From: TMED27 sp964350695
Lineage (GTDB): Bacteria; Pseudomonadota; Alphaproteobacteria; Micavibrionales; Micavibrionaceae
Direction: 5' to 3'
Length of the DNA stretch: 50,166 nucleotides
NCBI GenBank assembly: GCA_964350695.1
Contig: CAYGKM010000012.1
Coordinates: forward strand, 1-50,166
Below are positions 1 to 7,117 of this stretch, piece by piece. The translations under genes and the position numbers were made by a program. The notes beneath the pieces are model-generated. The model was not told the DNA's origin. It saw nothing but the letters and a program-made list of their open reading frames with translations, and made no database searches. Position 1 is the stretch's first letter. Each line of letters begins with the position of its first letter.

Positions 1-54
1 CGTGCAACACGTGTTTCTTTGACGTTTCGCACGATGGTCTTGGGCGAAGAATAG
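1..54 (+). CDS. C-terminal tail of a possible AlkB-like dioxygenase (partial)
   Basis: The window opens inside an open frame (frame 1) that ends at a TAG at 52-54. The 17 visible residues include R-V-S-L-T-F-R. Members of the AlkB family of 2-oxoglutarate/Fe(II) DNA and RNA dealkylases typically end with an R-x-(S/N)-L-T-F-R strand, where the arginines bind 2-oxoglutarate. The metal-binding part of the protein lies outside the window, so the call rests on this short signature alone. Confidence 0.4.
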   Translation, partial: RATRVSLTFRTMVLGEE

Positions 55-457
55 TTATCGCCAGACTACAAGCACTGCTATTCAGTCCGCATTTCAACGC
101 ATCTATTATTGCCAGCCGCCTCCCCCTATCCGTTAGTTTTAGAATATAGCTTATGAGGCCAAATATTACCTTTTTTGCATCTTAAATTCGCATAGAGAGT
201 TCTTAAATGGCGGCGCATGATGTTCATCTGAAAAAAATGTCAAAGGCATGATTGCGCCAGGGCAATGTTCCGATATTGCATTGCTATCTGATGATTATAT
301 GACCATCGAAAATGAGGAGATTACAGAGTAGCCCTCTGATCGAACCGCTGCAATCGGCAAGATATAATATGCGGATCAAGAATTTTCGGCTATGATGAGA
401 TCGTTGCCGGAAACGATTCCGGTGTTGTCATCGACAATTTATTATAAACGATAAGAT
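55..457. other. Intergenic region with one short inverted repeat
   Basis: About 400 bases hold no gene I can support. Short frames exist (for example 248-331, 27 codons) but none has a convincing ribosome-binding site or recognisable sequence. A perfect inverted repeat, CCGGAA-ACGA-TTCCGG, lies at 407-422, about 35 bases before the antiporter start. It has no T-run after it, so it is more likely an operator-like or RNA-structure element than a terminator. It could also be chance. Confidence 0.4.
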
Positions 458-1684
458 ATGCCACATCATTTTTCTGAACTCGCCGTTGTCATCTTGCTGG
501 CCTCCCTAGCCGCCATATTCTTAAGCAAATTAAAGCAGCCGCCGATGATAGGGTACGTGCTGGCCGGTGTTTTGATTGGCCCTTATATGCTCGGTCTTAT
601 TCACGATGAAAAAGAGATTGCGCTGTTTGCTGAACTCGGCGTGATTTTATTGTTGTTTATTTTGGGTATGGAACTGCCGCTGAAATCCTTCAGAGAAAGC
701 TATAAGGTTGCGGTTCCGGCTACCTTCGCTTTGGTGGCATTAAGTTTGGTGATTACTTTCCTGATCGGGCTGGCAATTGATCTCAATATGACCGAAAAAA
801 TTGTTTACGGCTTTATTATTTCCCTGAGCAGTACGGCTGTGGCGGTTAAATTGCTTGAAGATGTTGACCTGCTCTCTAAAGGCACGGGGCAAATCGCGAT
901 CAGTATTCTTATTGCGCAAGACCTGCTTTTCGTTCCCATGATCATGATTATTAATGCGCTGGGCGGCGAGAACGGCCTGGACCTGATGTTTATCCCAAAA
1001 ATCTTGATTGCAGTGGCTCTCTTGATCGGCCTCATTGTTTTTCTTACTAAGAAAGACAAAGTGCATTTGCTGTTTGAACAGACAGTTGAAAAACACAAAG
1101 ACCTGATCCCCGTGGCCGCACTAACGTGGTGTTTCGTCGGGGCGGGATTATCGGAATGGGCCGGGCTGTCGCCGGCCTATGGCGCTTTTCTGGCCGGTCT
1201 CATTATCGGCAATAGCCATTCCAAGCATGTTGTTCTTCCCAAAATCGAACCGATGCAAAGCGTTATGCTGATGATTTTCTTTTTATCTATCGGCATGCTG
1301 ATAGACTTTGATGTTATCACGCAAAATCTTGGTCTTATTCTTTCTCTTTTGATTGGAACAATGGTTTTCAAAACCATTATTTGTATTGCTCTTCTCAAAA
1401 CCTTTCTTCCACAAGACCGTTGGCGGTGCAGTTTTGTCACCGGTCTAACAATCAGCCAGTTGGGTGAGTTTTCCTTTATCCTCGCGGCTACGGCGCTCAG
1501 CAACGGGATATTCGATAATGACAGCTATAAAATTATTATCTCCGTTATTGCACTCAGCTTGGCTTTTAGCCCGATATGGGTGGTAGTGCTCAAACGCTTT
1601 GTTGAAGTAGCCTATGTCCAAAAATCTACGAAAAAGCTAAGCGACGCTCTTAAGTTAATAAAATATAAGCCAAGGAAAATTTAG
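458..1684 (+). CDS. CPA2-family monovalent cation:proton antiporter (KefB/KefC-like membrane domain)
   Basis: The 408-residue protein is almost wholly hydrophobic, with about 12 membrane segments, and matches the Na+/H+ exchanger domain of the CPA2 (KefB/KefC, GerN) family. Visible hallmarks are the early PPMIGYVLAGVLIGP motif (residues 27-42), ISLSSTAVAVKLLED (about 120-136) and a C-terminal half with GLTISQLGEFSFILA. Such proteins exchange K+ or Na+ for protons across the inner membrane. Many relatives carry a cytosolic RCK/TrkA-N regulatory domain after the membrane part; this one ends about 30 residues after its last helix and lacks it. The ATG at 458 has only a weak upstream purine run. 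It is convergent with the small anti-sigma-like gene, 17 bases away. Confidence 0.85.
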   Translation: MPHHFSELAVVILLASLAAIFLSKLKQPPMIGYVLAGVLIGPYMLGLIHDEKEIALFAELGVILLLFILGMELPLKSFRESYKVAVPATFALVALSLVITFLIGLAIDLNMTEKIVYGFIISLSSTAVAVKLLEDVDLLSKGTGQIAISILIAQDLLFVPMIMIINALGGENGLDLMFIPKILIAVALLIGLIVFLTKKDKVHLLFEQTVEKHKDLIPVAALTWCFVGAGLSEWAGLSPAYGAFLAGLIIGNSHSKHVVLPKIEPMQSVMLMIFFLSIGMLIDFDVITQNLGLILSLLIGTMVFKTIICIALLKTFLPQDRWRCSFVTGLTISQLGEFSFILAATALSNGIFDNDSYKIIISVIALSLAFSPIWVVVLKRFVEVAYVQKSTKKLSDALKLIKYKPRKI

Positions 1685-1701
1685 CGCCAGCCTCCATGCG
1701 C

Positions 1702-1878
1702 TCAGTGGATGTTAAACCACCATTTTTGAAGTTTAACCTTCTGTGCCTTTAATTCTTCATAACGCTCTGAATTGCGCCTATCTTTGGAAATCGCGCCGCG
1801 CACAATCTTCTCATCTTCCCATGACAGCTCATTATCAATAAGAGCCTGAATGTCAAAATCTGTGATTGTTTTGCTCAT
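1702..1878 (-). CDS. Mini anti-sigma-factor-like protein, Cys-free
   Basis: A 58-residue protein if started at the ATG at 1878, or 66 residues from the ATG at 1902. It contains D-x-D-I-Q-A-L-I-D-N-E-L followed by a charged helix ending near L-Q-K-W-W. This resembles the N-terminal anti-sigma domain of RsiW/ChrR-type proteins, where a motif like LQAYVDGEL opens the sigma-binding helices. There is no Cys, so the usual zinc-binding HxxxCxxC is absent, and there is no membrane helix. It does not look like NepR. The GGAAC-type promoter at 1915-1939 would start transcription near 1905-1908, leaving almost no leader for the ATG at 1902, so I prefer 1878. However, the GGAA at 1911-1914 would suit 1902 if transcription started further upstream. 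Function is inferred from the motif and the nearby sigma gene. Confidence 0.55.
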   Translation of the reverse strand: MSKTITDFDIQALIDNELSWEDEKIVRGAISKDRRNSERYEELKAQKVKLQKWWFNIH

Positions 1879-1914
1879 AATATGTTCAGAATATAAGGTC
1901 ATTTCCTATATTCC

Positions 1915-1939
1915 AACAATTTTCCCGAATATAAGTTCC
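1915..1939 (-). promoter_or_regulatory. EcfG-type promoter for the mini anti-sigma gene
   Basis: On the minus strand GGAAC (1939-1935) is followed by 16 bases and TGTT (1918-1915). This fits the EcfG/ECF15 consensus GGAAC-N16/17-CGTT except for T in place of C at the first -10 base. It points toward the anti-sigma-like gene and is divergent from the next promoter. Confidence 0.6.
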
Positions 1940-1962
1940 ACAGAGGTTTTGAAAATTAGTTG

Positions 1963-1987
1963 GGAACTTATTCAAACCTGCACTGTT
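1963..1987 (+). promoter_or_regulatory. EcfG-type promoter for the DUF1328 gene
   Basis: GGAAC (1963-1967), 16 bases, then TGTT (1984-1987), lying 38 bases before the DUF1328 ATG. It has the same form as the divergent minus-strand promoter at 1915-1939; the two -35 boxes are only 23 bases apart. Confidence 0.6.
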
Positions 1988-2025
1988 TGTTGTTTGTACG
2001 TTAAAACAAACGAAAGGACTTTATT

Positions 2026-2202
2026 ATGCTTGGATGGGCTTTAACATTTTTAGTAGTGGCGTTAATCGCCGGTGTACTCGGATTTGGTGGCGTTGCTGCT
2101 GTGTCTGTTGAAATCGCACAAATCGTATTTGTAGTATTTCTTGTGCTATTCATTATTTCTGCCGTTGTGGGCGCTTTAAAAGGCCGCACACCAACAGCAT
2201 AG
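2026..2202 (+). CDS. DUF1328 (YtjA-like) small membrane protein
   Basis: The 58-residue protein starts MLGWALTFLVVALIAGVLGF and continues with a second hydrophobic stretch (about residues 28-50), ending in a short basic tail. This is the signature of the DUF1328/YtjA family of two-helix inner-membrane proteins, which are common in proteobacteria and often stress-induced, with no known biochemical activity. A clear AAAGGA lies 7 bases before the ATG (2013-2018). The gene stands alone between an EcfG-type promoter and a strong terminator. Length and N-terminus match the family. Confidence 0.85.
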   Translation: MLGWALTFLVVALIAGVLGFGGVAAVSVEIAQIVFVVFLVLFIISAVVGALKGRTPTA

Positions 2203-2218
2203 AAAATATTTAAGTATC

Positions 2219-2253
2219 AAAAAACGCTCTGAAAGACTTTCAGGGCGTTTTTT
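2219..2253 (+). terminator. Rho-independent terminator after DUF1328
   Basis: Two 17-base arms (2219-2235 and 2237-2253) are complementary apart from one G-U pair. The stem is built on ACGCTCTGAAAG and CTTTCAGGGCGT and ends in six T. The flanking A-run makes it potentially bidirectional. Confidence 0.85.
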
Positions 2254-2306
2254 AATGGCATAATCCGCCAAAAGTCCTTAAACGTATTAGCATCAAAGGA
2301 TATAAA

Positions 2307-4535
2307 GTGGATAAAATTCTATTACGAAATTTTCTCATATTTTTAAGCGTATTGCTGTTTTGCGCCGGCGGGTTAACTTATGTGCTGGTTTCGAGCGAAA
2401 AACAGATCAGTAAACAAGACGATTATGTTCTTCACAAGCATGACGTAATTCTTCAGGCAGAAGAGTTTGCAAGACTTATCGAAGGTATGCTCGCTGCGCA
2501 GCGCGGCTATTTACTGACAGGACAAAAAAACTTTCAAGAGGAGTATCGTGATAAAAAAGTAGATGTTTCCCAGCGTCTTGCAAATCTCTCTGAACTCACG
2601 TCTGAAAATCCGTCGCAAGGAAGCCGCTTGGACGAAATCAGAAACTATTTCAATGAATTTTCTACGCAGTTAGAAGAGCGCTCAAAACGTCTGCCCGCCC
2701 AAGCCTCGGTTGATGTTTTGCAAGGCGTTGAAGGCATTGAAGGCCTTCGCGATGATATCATGCGCATCAACGCCACGATACTCGACGAAGAATATGCCTT
2801 GCTGAATAAGCATGTCAGCTTGCTTGAGAGGCAAAAATCCGAATATTTTCTAACGCTCATTGCCGGCATTATCTTCAGTAGTATTCTGCTTTTGCTCTTT
2901 AACGGCTTTCTTCTTCACGCCCAGCGCAAAAGAAATAAGGCTGAAAGATCACTTAAAGGCGTTGAAGAGCGTTTTGCTCTCGCGCTTGAAGGCACACAAG
3001 ATGGCGTTTTTGACTGGGATATTGAAACCGATGAAGTCTTTTACTCGCGCCGGTTTTTTGAAATGCTTGGTTATAATGACCGCGAAACAAAAGGAACGCT
3101 CGAAAACTTTAAAGAGCTTCTTCACCCCGAAGATGTTGAACGGGTTAAAAAATATATCCAGATGTATCTGGATAATCAGCTTTCAGAATACACACAAGAA
3201 TTTCGCATGAAGCATAAAAACGGACGCTGGGTTTGGATACAATCCCGCGCCAAGGCGATCTTTGATGCCAAAGGAAAAGCCATCAGAATGGTCGGCGCGC
3301 ATACCGACATCACCGCGATGGTCAAGGCGAATGAAAAACTTGAACACGAAAAAGAAGAAGCCCAGCTGGCTAATGAAGCAAAGAGTGACTTCCTCGCGCA
3401 TATGAGCCACGAAATCCGCACGCCTTTAACAGCGATCAGCGGCATTGCCGAGATATTGATTAAGCAAACTAAGGGCTTCAGTGACAAACAAGCACAGCTG
3501 ATTAAAACGCTCAGCTCCAGCACTGCGTCATTGAAAGAGCTTGTAAATGATATTCTCGACTTCTCAAAAATCGAAAGCGGTGAGCTTGAGCTGGACGAAG
3601 CCAATTTTGCCTTAGATACAATTTTCGAAGAAACAGTCAGCATGATGGCTGTAAGAGCGAATGAAAAAGGCATCAGCTTCGTGTTTGATTATAACGATCT
3701 TAAACACGCCGAGTTTTTTGGTGATAGCAAGCGTATTCGCCAAATTTTGGTAAATCTCGTTGGAAATGCCATCAAATTCACCGATAAAGGCGGCGTTACG
3801 ATAAAAGGCCAGGTTGAAGAACGTGACGGTCAGGAATTCCTGCGCATGGATATTTCCGATACAGGCATAGGTATTGAACCCGAAGATTTTGATCTTGTGT
3901 TTGAGAGGTTTAAACAAGCGGACTCATCTGTCTCCCGTAAATATGGCGGGACAGGCTTGGGCCTGCCCATTTCAAAGAAACTGGCGGTTCTCATGGGCGG
4001 CGATATTTTCTTGAGCAGTGAGGTGGGCACAGGCTCCACTTTTTCTGTTCTATTGCCCATTAAGGTCAGCATGGGTAAAGCCGCGCCTAATTCCGCAGCT
4101 GTTAATATCAAAAAGCTGAACGATAAAATTCTGGCAAGCCTTAACGATAAAAGCAAAGTCCTGATTGTTGAAGACTATGAGGGCAATGTCGTTGTCGTGG
4201 GCTTCATACTCGAGGATTTGGGGATTGAATATGATGTTGCCAATAACGGCGAAGAGGCCGTAAATCTCTGGAAAGATAATCATTACGACGTCATTTTAAT
4301 GGATGTTCAAATGCCGATCATGGATGGCTTTGCCGCCACGGCCGAAATCCGGAAATTAGAGAAAAAAGGCAAGCTCCCAAAAACGCCGATTATCGGTATG
4401 ACCGCCCACGCCCTTGTCGGGGATAAGAGTAAATGCATTGATGCGGGAATGGATGCATATTTGTCCAAACCTTTGGTTGAGGCCGATCTTAAAAAACAGA
4501 TTCTGAAATATCTTCAGGAAGAAAAAGCAGCATAA
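2307..4535 (+). CDS. Hybrid sensor histidine kinase (CHASE3-PAS-HisKA-HATPase-REC)
   Basis: The 742-residue inner-membrane kinase has a membrane segment at about 8-28, an extracytoplasmic CHASE3-like helical domain (about 35-180, with AAQRGYLLTG), a second membrane segment (about 182-204), and a PAS_3-type domain (about 220-340, ending W-x-x-S-R-A-K-A then VGAHTDIT). HisKA follows with phospho-acceptor His368 in HMSHEIRTP, then an ATPase domain with NLVGNAIKF, DTGIGI and GGTGLGL, and a receiver with Asp666 in LMDVQMPIMDG and a later conserved Lys in LSKP. It should autophosphorylate and pass phosphate to its own receiver, then probably to an Hpt protein not seen here. The start is GTG at 2307 with AAAGGA 6 bases before it. 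It is a standard HisKA kinase, not the HWE/HisKA2 type usual for PhyR systems. A role with the neighbouring sigma factor is only inferred. Confidence 0.93.
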   Translation: MDKILLRNFLIFLSVLLFCAGGLTYVLVSSEKQISKQDDYVLHKHDVILQAEEFARLIEGMLAAQRGYLLTGQKNFQEEYRDKKVDVSQRLANLSELTSENPSQGSRLDEIRNYFNEFSTQLEERSKRLPAQASVDVLQGVEGIEGLRDDIMRINATILDEEYALLNKHVSLLERQKSEYFLTLIAGIIFSSILLLLFNGFLLHAQRKRNKAERSLKGVEERFALALEGTQDGVFDWDIETDEVFYSRRFFEMLGYNDRETKGTLENFKELLHPEDVERVKKYIQMYLDNQLSEYTQEFRMKHKNGRWVWIQSRAKAIFDAKGKAIRMVGAHTDITAMVKANEKLEHEKEEAQLANEAKSDFLAHMSHEIRTPLTAISGIAEILIKQTKGFSDKQAQLIKTLSSSTASLKELVNDILDFSKIESGELELDEANFALDTIFEETVSMMAVRANEKGISFVFDYNDLKHAEFFGDSKRIRQILVNLVGNAIKFTDKGGVTIKGQVEERDGQEFLRMDISDTGIGIEPEDFDLVFERFKQADSSVSRKYGGTGLGLPISKKLAVLMGGDIFLSSEVGTGSTFSVLLPIKVSMGKAAPNSAAVNIKKLNDKILASLNDKSKVLIVEDYEGNVVVVGFILEDLGIEYDVANNGEEAVNLWKDNHYDVILMDVQMPIMDGFAATAEIRKLEKKGKLPKTPIIGMTAHALVGDKSKCIDAGMDAYLSKPLVEADLKKQILKYLQEEKAA

Positions 4536-4540
4536 AAAGC

Positions 4541-4566
4541 CCCCCGCAATATTTCTATTACGGGGG
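4541..4566 (-). terminator. Terminator for the sigma-factor gene
   Basis: CCCCCG (4541-4546) pairs with CGGGGG (4561-4566). Read on the minus strand, the G-rich arm is followed by CTTTTTATG, a good intrinsic terminator for the sigma gene. On the plus strand only a weak T-rich tail follows, so it may also serve the kinase gene less efficiently. Confidence 0.65.
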
Positions 4567-4592
4567 TCTCTAAATTATCACTTTTGATTGGA

Positions 4593-5132
4593 TTATGCGG
4601 CGATGCGCATGTCTTGATGCTTAACAGCAGGAGGAACGAAGCTTTGCGTTCCGTGCGGCGTGTCCATCTCCTGACTTAAAGCTTCGCGGGCACGCGACAA
4701 TCTTGAGCGCACAGTCCCGACGGGAATTTGCAATGCCTCGGATACTTCCGCATAAGCCATGCCTTTGGCACATACCATAATTAAAATCTCACGATGTTCA
4801 TCGGAAAGTTCTTCCATCGCATTTTGTACGTCACATACTTCCATTTCAACATCTTGTGAAGCGGCCATGCTCTGACGCTCAATATATGGCTCAGGATCAT
4901 ATTGTGTTTCGAACTTGGTCTTACGACGGTAAGCGCTGACAAAATTGTTATACATGATCTTGGAAGCCCAACTATAGAGGTTTGAATCCTCTTCAAACAA
5001 ATGCTTCTTCTCAATCGCACGAAGAAGAGTGCCTTGCAAAAGATCCTCTGCATCAGCTTTATTTCTTGTAAGCTTATAAGCGAATTTCTCTAAACGGTCT
5101 GTATGCTCTAAAAGTGCTGTATTGTTAAACAT
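4593..5132 (-). CDS. ECF sigma factor, EcfG/ECF15-like
   Basis: The 179-residue protein has sigma region 2 at about residues 10-75 (FAYKLTRNKADAEDLLQGTLLRA, then YSWASKIMYNNFVSAYRRK) and region 4 at about 105-160 (ELSDEHREILIMV, then IPVGTVRSRLSRAREAL). Alphaproteobacterial EcfG proteins share this pattern, including a sigma-2.4 end of the form N-x-F-x-S-x-Y-R-(R/K)-K. It should direct RNA polymerase to GGAAC-N16/17-CGTT promoters, many of which occur within 4 kb. In most alphaproteobacteria ecfG sits beside nepR and phyR; neither is seen here. Instead a Cys-free anti-sigma-like gene lies 2.7 kb away. A variant of its own consensus precedes it (5184-5208), suggesting autoregulation. The C-terminal tail of about 20 residues is not conserved. 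Confidence 0.85.
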   Translation of the reverse strand: MFNNTALLEHTDRLEKFAYKLTRNKADAEDLLQGTLLRAIEKKHLFEEDSNLYSWASKIMYNNFVSAYRRKTKFETQYDPEPYIERQSMAASQDVEMEVCDVQNAMEELSDEHREILIMVCAKGMAYAEVSEALQIPVGTVRSRLSRAREALSQEMDTPHGTQSFVPPAVKHQDMRIAA

Positions 5133-5183
5133 GGTATAAATCCTTTGTGTTATTCAATAAAAACAAGACTATCCCTTCTTCGT

Positions 5184-5208
5184 AACGCCCCTTTGTCCGC
5201 AAGGTTTC
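5184..5208 (-). promoter_or_regulatory. Possible autoregulatory EcfG-like promoter of the sigma gene
   Basis: On the minus strand GAAAC (5208-5204), 16 bases, CGTT (5187-5184), about 50 bases before the sigma start. The -35 box differs from GGAAC at one position and the -10 is a perfect match. The adjoining TTTCA-TTTG-TGAAA (5205-5218) is a short inverted repeat in the same divergent region. Confidence 0.45.
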
Positions 5209-5261
5209 ATTTGTGAAAGAGTTTGTTTCATTTTTGTAACAAAGCTGATAAATCTAAGGAT

Positions 5262-5972
5262 ATGAACAAGGGCACGATTCTCACGGTTGATGATGACAAG
5301 GACTTACAAGTCGTTATCGGCCAATATTTGGAAGGTAACGGATATTCCGTCCTCAAAGCCAATGATGTTAAAAGCGCACTCGAAAAGATTGATGAAGCCG
5401 TCTTTGATGTGATCTTGCTGGATCTGGGGCTTCCAGATGGCGAAGGCCTTAGCCTCATCCCGCAATTTCATGGTAAAAGCAAAGCCGCCATTATAGTAGT
5501 GTCAGGAAAAAGCGACACGACAGAAAAAATCATCTGCCTCGAGATGGGCGCCGATGACTATCTGACCAAACCTTTCGAGATGCGCGAGCTATCCGCGCGC
5601 ATCAAAGCGGTGCTGCGGCGCATGGATCATGATAATGATGACGCGAAGCCGGCGGAGCCTTCTTCCGATAAGCTTGAGCTGGAAAACTGGACCGTCGACC
5701 GCGCGCAATATCAGGTCTTTAATAAAGACGGTTCGTCTTTGGAGTTTACAACCGGTGAGTTTCAACTCTTCGAGGCGCTTGTCCTTGCGCCCAACCGAGC
5801 GCTGTCGCGCGAGCAGCTCTTCGATAGAACCCGCGACGGTGAATACGATATATATGATCGCGCCATTGATATTCAAATCGCCCGCATCCGCAAAAAGCTC
5901 GGCGATGAAAAAAGTGAAATCATCAAAACTGTCCGCGGCATCGGCTATATGTTCAGCAAAAAATCCGCCTGA
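5262..5972 (+). CDS. OmpR/KdpE-type response regulator
   Basis: The 236-residue protein has a receiver domain (about 1-120) with the acidic pocket TVDDDKD, phospho-acceptor Asp54 in LLDLGLPDGEG, a switch Ser in VVSGKS, and Lys in YLTKPFEMREL. A winged-helix DNA-binding domain follows (about 140-235: FTTGEFQLFEAL, NRALSREQLFD, DIQIARIRKKLGD, VRGIGYMF). I chose the ATG at 5262 because the protein then begins MNKGTILTVDDD as in relatives; AAGGA is unusually close (5256-5260). An upstream TTG at 5223 would add 13 unconserved residues. It is divergent from the sigma gene. The hybrid kinase nearby already has a receiver, so pairing is uncertain. Confidence 0.88.
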   Translation: MNKGTILTVDDDKDLQVVIGQYLEGNGYSVLKANDVKSALEKIDEAVFDVILLDLGLPDGEGLSLIPQFHGKSKAAIIVVSGKSDTTEKIICLEMGADDYLTKPFEMRELSARIKAVLRRMDHDNDDAKPAEPSSDKLELENWTVDRAQYQVFNKDGSSLEFTTGEFQLFEALVLAPNRALSREQLFDRTRDGEYDIYDRAIDIQIARIRKKLGDEKSEIIKTVRGIGYMFSKKSA

Positions 5973-5983
5973 TTAAAGTTTTT

Positions 5984-6009
5984 GGAACTATTTTCAATCT
6001 TCGCCTGTT
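5984..6009 (+). promoter_or_regulatory. EcfG-type promoter for the DUF883 operon
   Basis: GGAAC (5984-5988), 17 bases, TGTT (6006-6009), 35 bases before the ATG at 6045. It starts just after the response-regulator stop codon, so it probably separates the stress operon from that gene. Confidence 0.6.
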
Positions 6010-6044
6010 TGTCTTGTTACATAACCAAACAACAGGAGATTTAA

Positions 6045-6329
6045 ATGCCAAAGATTAAAAAAGCTTATTCAGAAATTGATGACATCCGCGAGGACCTCGA
6101 TTCTTTGAAAAACAATGTGGTTGAGCTTACACGCCATCTTAAAAAAGAAGGCAAGAAAGAAGCCGCCGAAATCAAAGACATCGCAATGGATCGTCTTGAG
6201 GAGATTAAAACATCAGGCCGTCGGCAACTTAAAAGTGTTGAACGCCGTGTAAAACAAAAACCCGCAGAATCCGTAGCGATTGCTTTCGCCGCCGGTATCG
6301 TAGCCAGCTTCTTGTTCGGCCGGAGATAA
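6045..6329 (+). CDS. DUF883/YqjD-ElaB-like membrane-anchored protein
   Basis: The 94-residue protein has a long charged amphipathic helix (about 10-75, IREDLDSLKNNVVELTRHLKK) and one C-terminal hydrophobic segment with ESVAIAFAAGIVASFLFGRR. This is the layout of the DUF883 family (ElaB, YqjD, YgaM), tail-anchored inner-membrane proteins. In E. coli these are stationary-phase induced and YqjD binds ribosomes. ACAGGAG precedes the ATG. It is followed 2 bases later by the holin-like gene, as yqjD is by yqjE in enterobacteria, and an EcfG-type promoter lies upstream. Function in this organism is inferred from family only. Confidence 0.8.
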   Translation: MPKIKKAYSEIDDIREDLDSLKNNVVELTRHLKKEGKKEAAEIKDIAMDRLEEIKTSGRRQLKSVERRVKQKPAESVAIAFAAGIVASFLFGRR

Positions 6330-6331
6330 TA

Positions 6332-6766
6332 ATGCGCGGATATATGAAAGTTGCAGAACAACTTCTCATTAGCCGCATAATGAGCAATGGTTTTCCCCTT
6401 TCGGGGAAAAGCAAGACCGGGTTTAGCCTTATGGCTTTATCCGGTCTCATGCTCGCTGTTGCGCTTGGTTTCTTTGTCTATGCCGCCCATTTATGGTTTG
6501 CAAAAACATATGAGCCTGAAGTAGCGGCATTATTTACCGCTGCTATCGCGCTGGGTCTATCTGTCATATCTCTGATTTCCTCTTACTTTGTTCTGCAATA
6601 TCGCAAATTCAAGATGAGAAGAATGAAAGATGAAATTACATCGAAAATTCAAAGCACAATTGACGTTGCGAATGATGAGTTCGGGGATGTCATACAAGAC
6701 AACCCAAAAGCCGCAGTCGCTCTGGCTTCTGTCGCCGGTTTTCTGGCAGGCGAAAAACTTTTCTAG
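6332..6766 (+). CDS. Two-helix membrane protein, holin-like/YqjE-like
   Basis: The 144-residue protein has two hydrophobic stretches (about 30-53 and 65-90) joined by a short loop, then a basic amphipathic helix and a C-terminal Ala-rich segment ending AVALASVAGFLAGEKLF, like the tail of DUF883 proteins. The arrangement resembles the phage_holin_3_6/YqjE group that accompanies YqjD. GGAG (6322-6325) lies 6 bases before the ATG at 6332, favouring this start over the ATG at 6344. It forms an operon with the DUF883 gene. Its stop codon overlaps the -35 box of the next stress promoter. Sequence identity to named families is weak, so I keep the name broad. Confidence 0.6.
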   Translation: MRGYMKVAEQLLISRIMSNGFPLSGKSKTGFSLMALSGLMLAVALGFFVYAAHLWFAKTYEPEVAALFTAAIALGLSVISLISSYFVLQYRKFKMRRMKDEITSKIQSTIDVANDEFGDVIQDNPKAAVALASVAGFLAGEKLF

Positions 6767-6791
6767 GAACTTTTTAAACGCACCCCGCGTT
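6766..6791 (+). promoter_or_regulatory. EcfG-type promoter for the entericidin-like operon
   Basis: GGAAC (6766-6770), 17 bases, CGTT (6788-6791): a perfect match to the EcfG consensus, 31 bases before the ATG at 6823. The -35 box overlaps the stop codon of the preceding gene. Confidence 0.7.
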
Positions 6792-6822
6792 TATCAGAAC
6801 AACATATAAAAAGGAGAACACA

Positions 6823-6960
6823 ATGTTAAACAAGACAAAATTATTAACCGTCCTCACGCTTGCGATTGCAAGCATCGGGATGTCTGCCTGTGAAACACTT
6901 GATGGCGCCGGTCGCGATATCGAACATGCGGGCGAGGCTGTACAAGACGCCGCTAACTAA
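6823..6960 (+). CDS. Entericidin-like small lipoprotein
   Basis: The 45-residue protein has a signal sequence (MLNKTKLLTVLTLAIASIGM) and the lipobox G-M-S-A-C with acylated Cys22, leaving a mature part of only 24 residues (ETLDGAGRDIEHAGEAVQDAAN). This matches the entericidin A/B (EcnAB) family, small envelope lipoproteins that are stress-induced in many proteobacteria. AAGGAG lies 7 bases before the ATG. It heads a run of three tiny envelope genes ending at the terminator at 7194-7217, driven by a perfect EcfG-type promoter. A toxin/antidote role has been described only for the E. coli pair and cannot be assumed here. Confidence 0.85.
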   Translation: MLNKTKLLTVLTLAIASIGMSACETLDGAGRDIEHAGEAVQDAAN

Positions 6961-6973
6961 GGGGCGCAGTACA

Positions 6974-7111
6974 ATGGGAAACAGAATATTATTAACACTT
7001 GTCTTTGTTTTGTTACTCGGAATTTTTGCAGTGATACTAATTCAGAATAATGCAGGGTCGTCCGAAGAGCATGAAATGGTGAGCAGCGTTAACAGTTTGA
7101 GAAAGGGCTAG
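6974..7111 (+). CDS. Small single-pass membrane protein
   Basis: A 45-residue protein from the ATG at 6974, with one strong hydrophobic helix (about 4-24, ILLTLVFVLLLGIFAVILI) and a short acidic-then-basic tail. I do not recognise a family; the shape recalls the LapA-like membrane anchors. It starts 13 bases after the entericidin-like stop and ends 6 bases before the next mini gene, so the three are probably co-transcribed. The same frame is open from 6860, but that would run through the lipoprotein gene and has no signal of its own. Confidence 0.6.
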   Translation: MGNRILLTLVFVLLLGIFAVILIQNNAGSSEEHEMVSSVNSLRKG

Positions 7112-7117
7112 AAAATT

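Noticed and set aside
248..331. 27-codon frame upstream of the antiporter
   Set aside because: No ribosome-binding site and no family resemblance; it could be a gene remnant but nothing supports it.
1963..2002. CGTT at 1999-2002 as the -10 of the DUF1328 promoter
   Set aside because: The distance from GGAAC is 31 bases; TGTT at 1984-1987 has the correct 16-base spacing.
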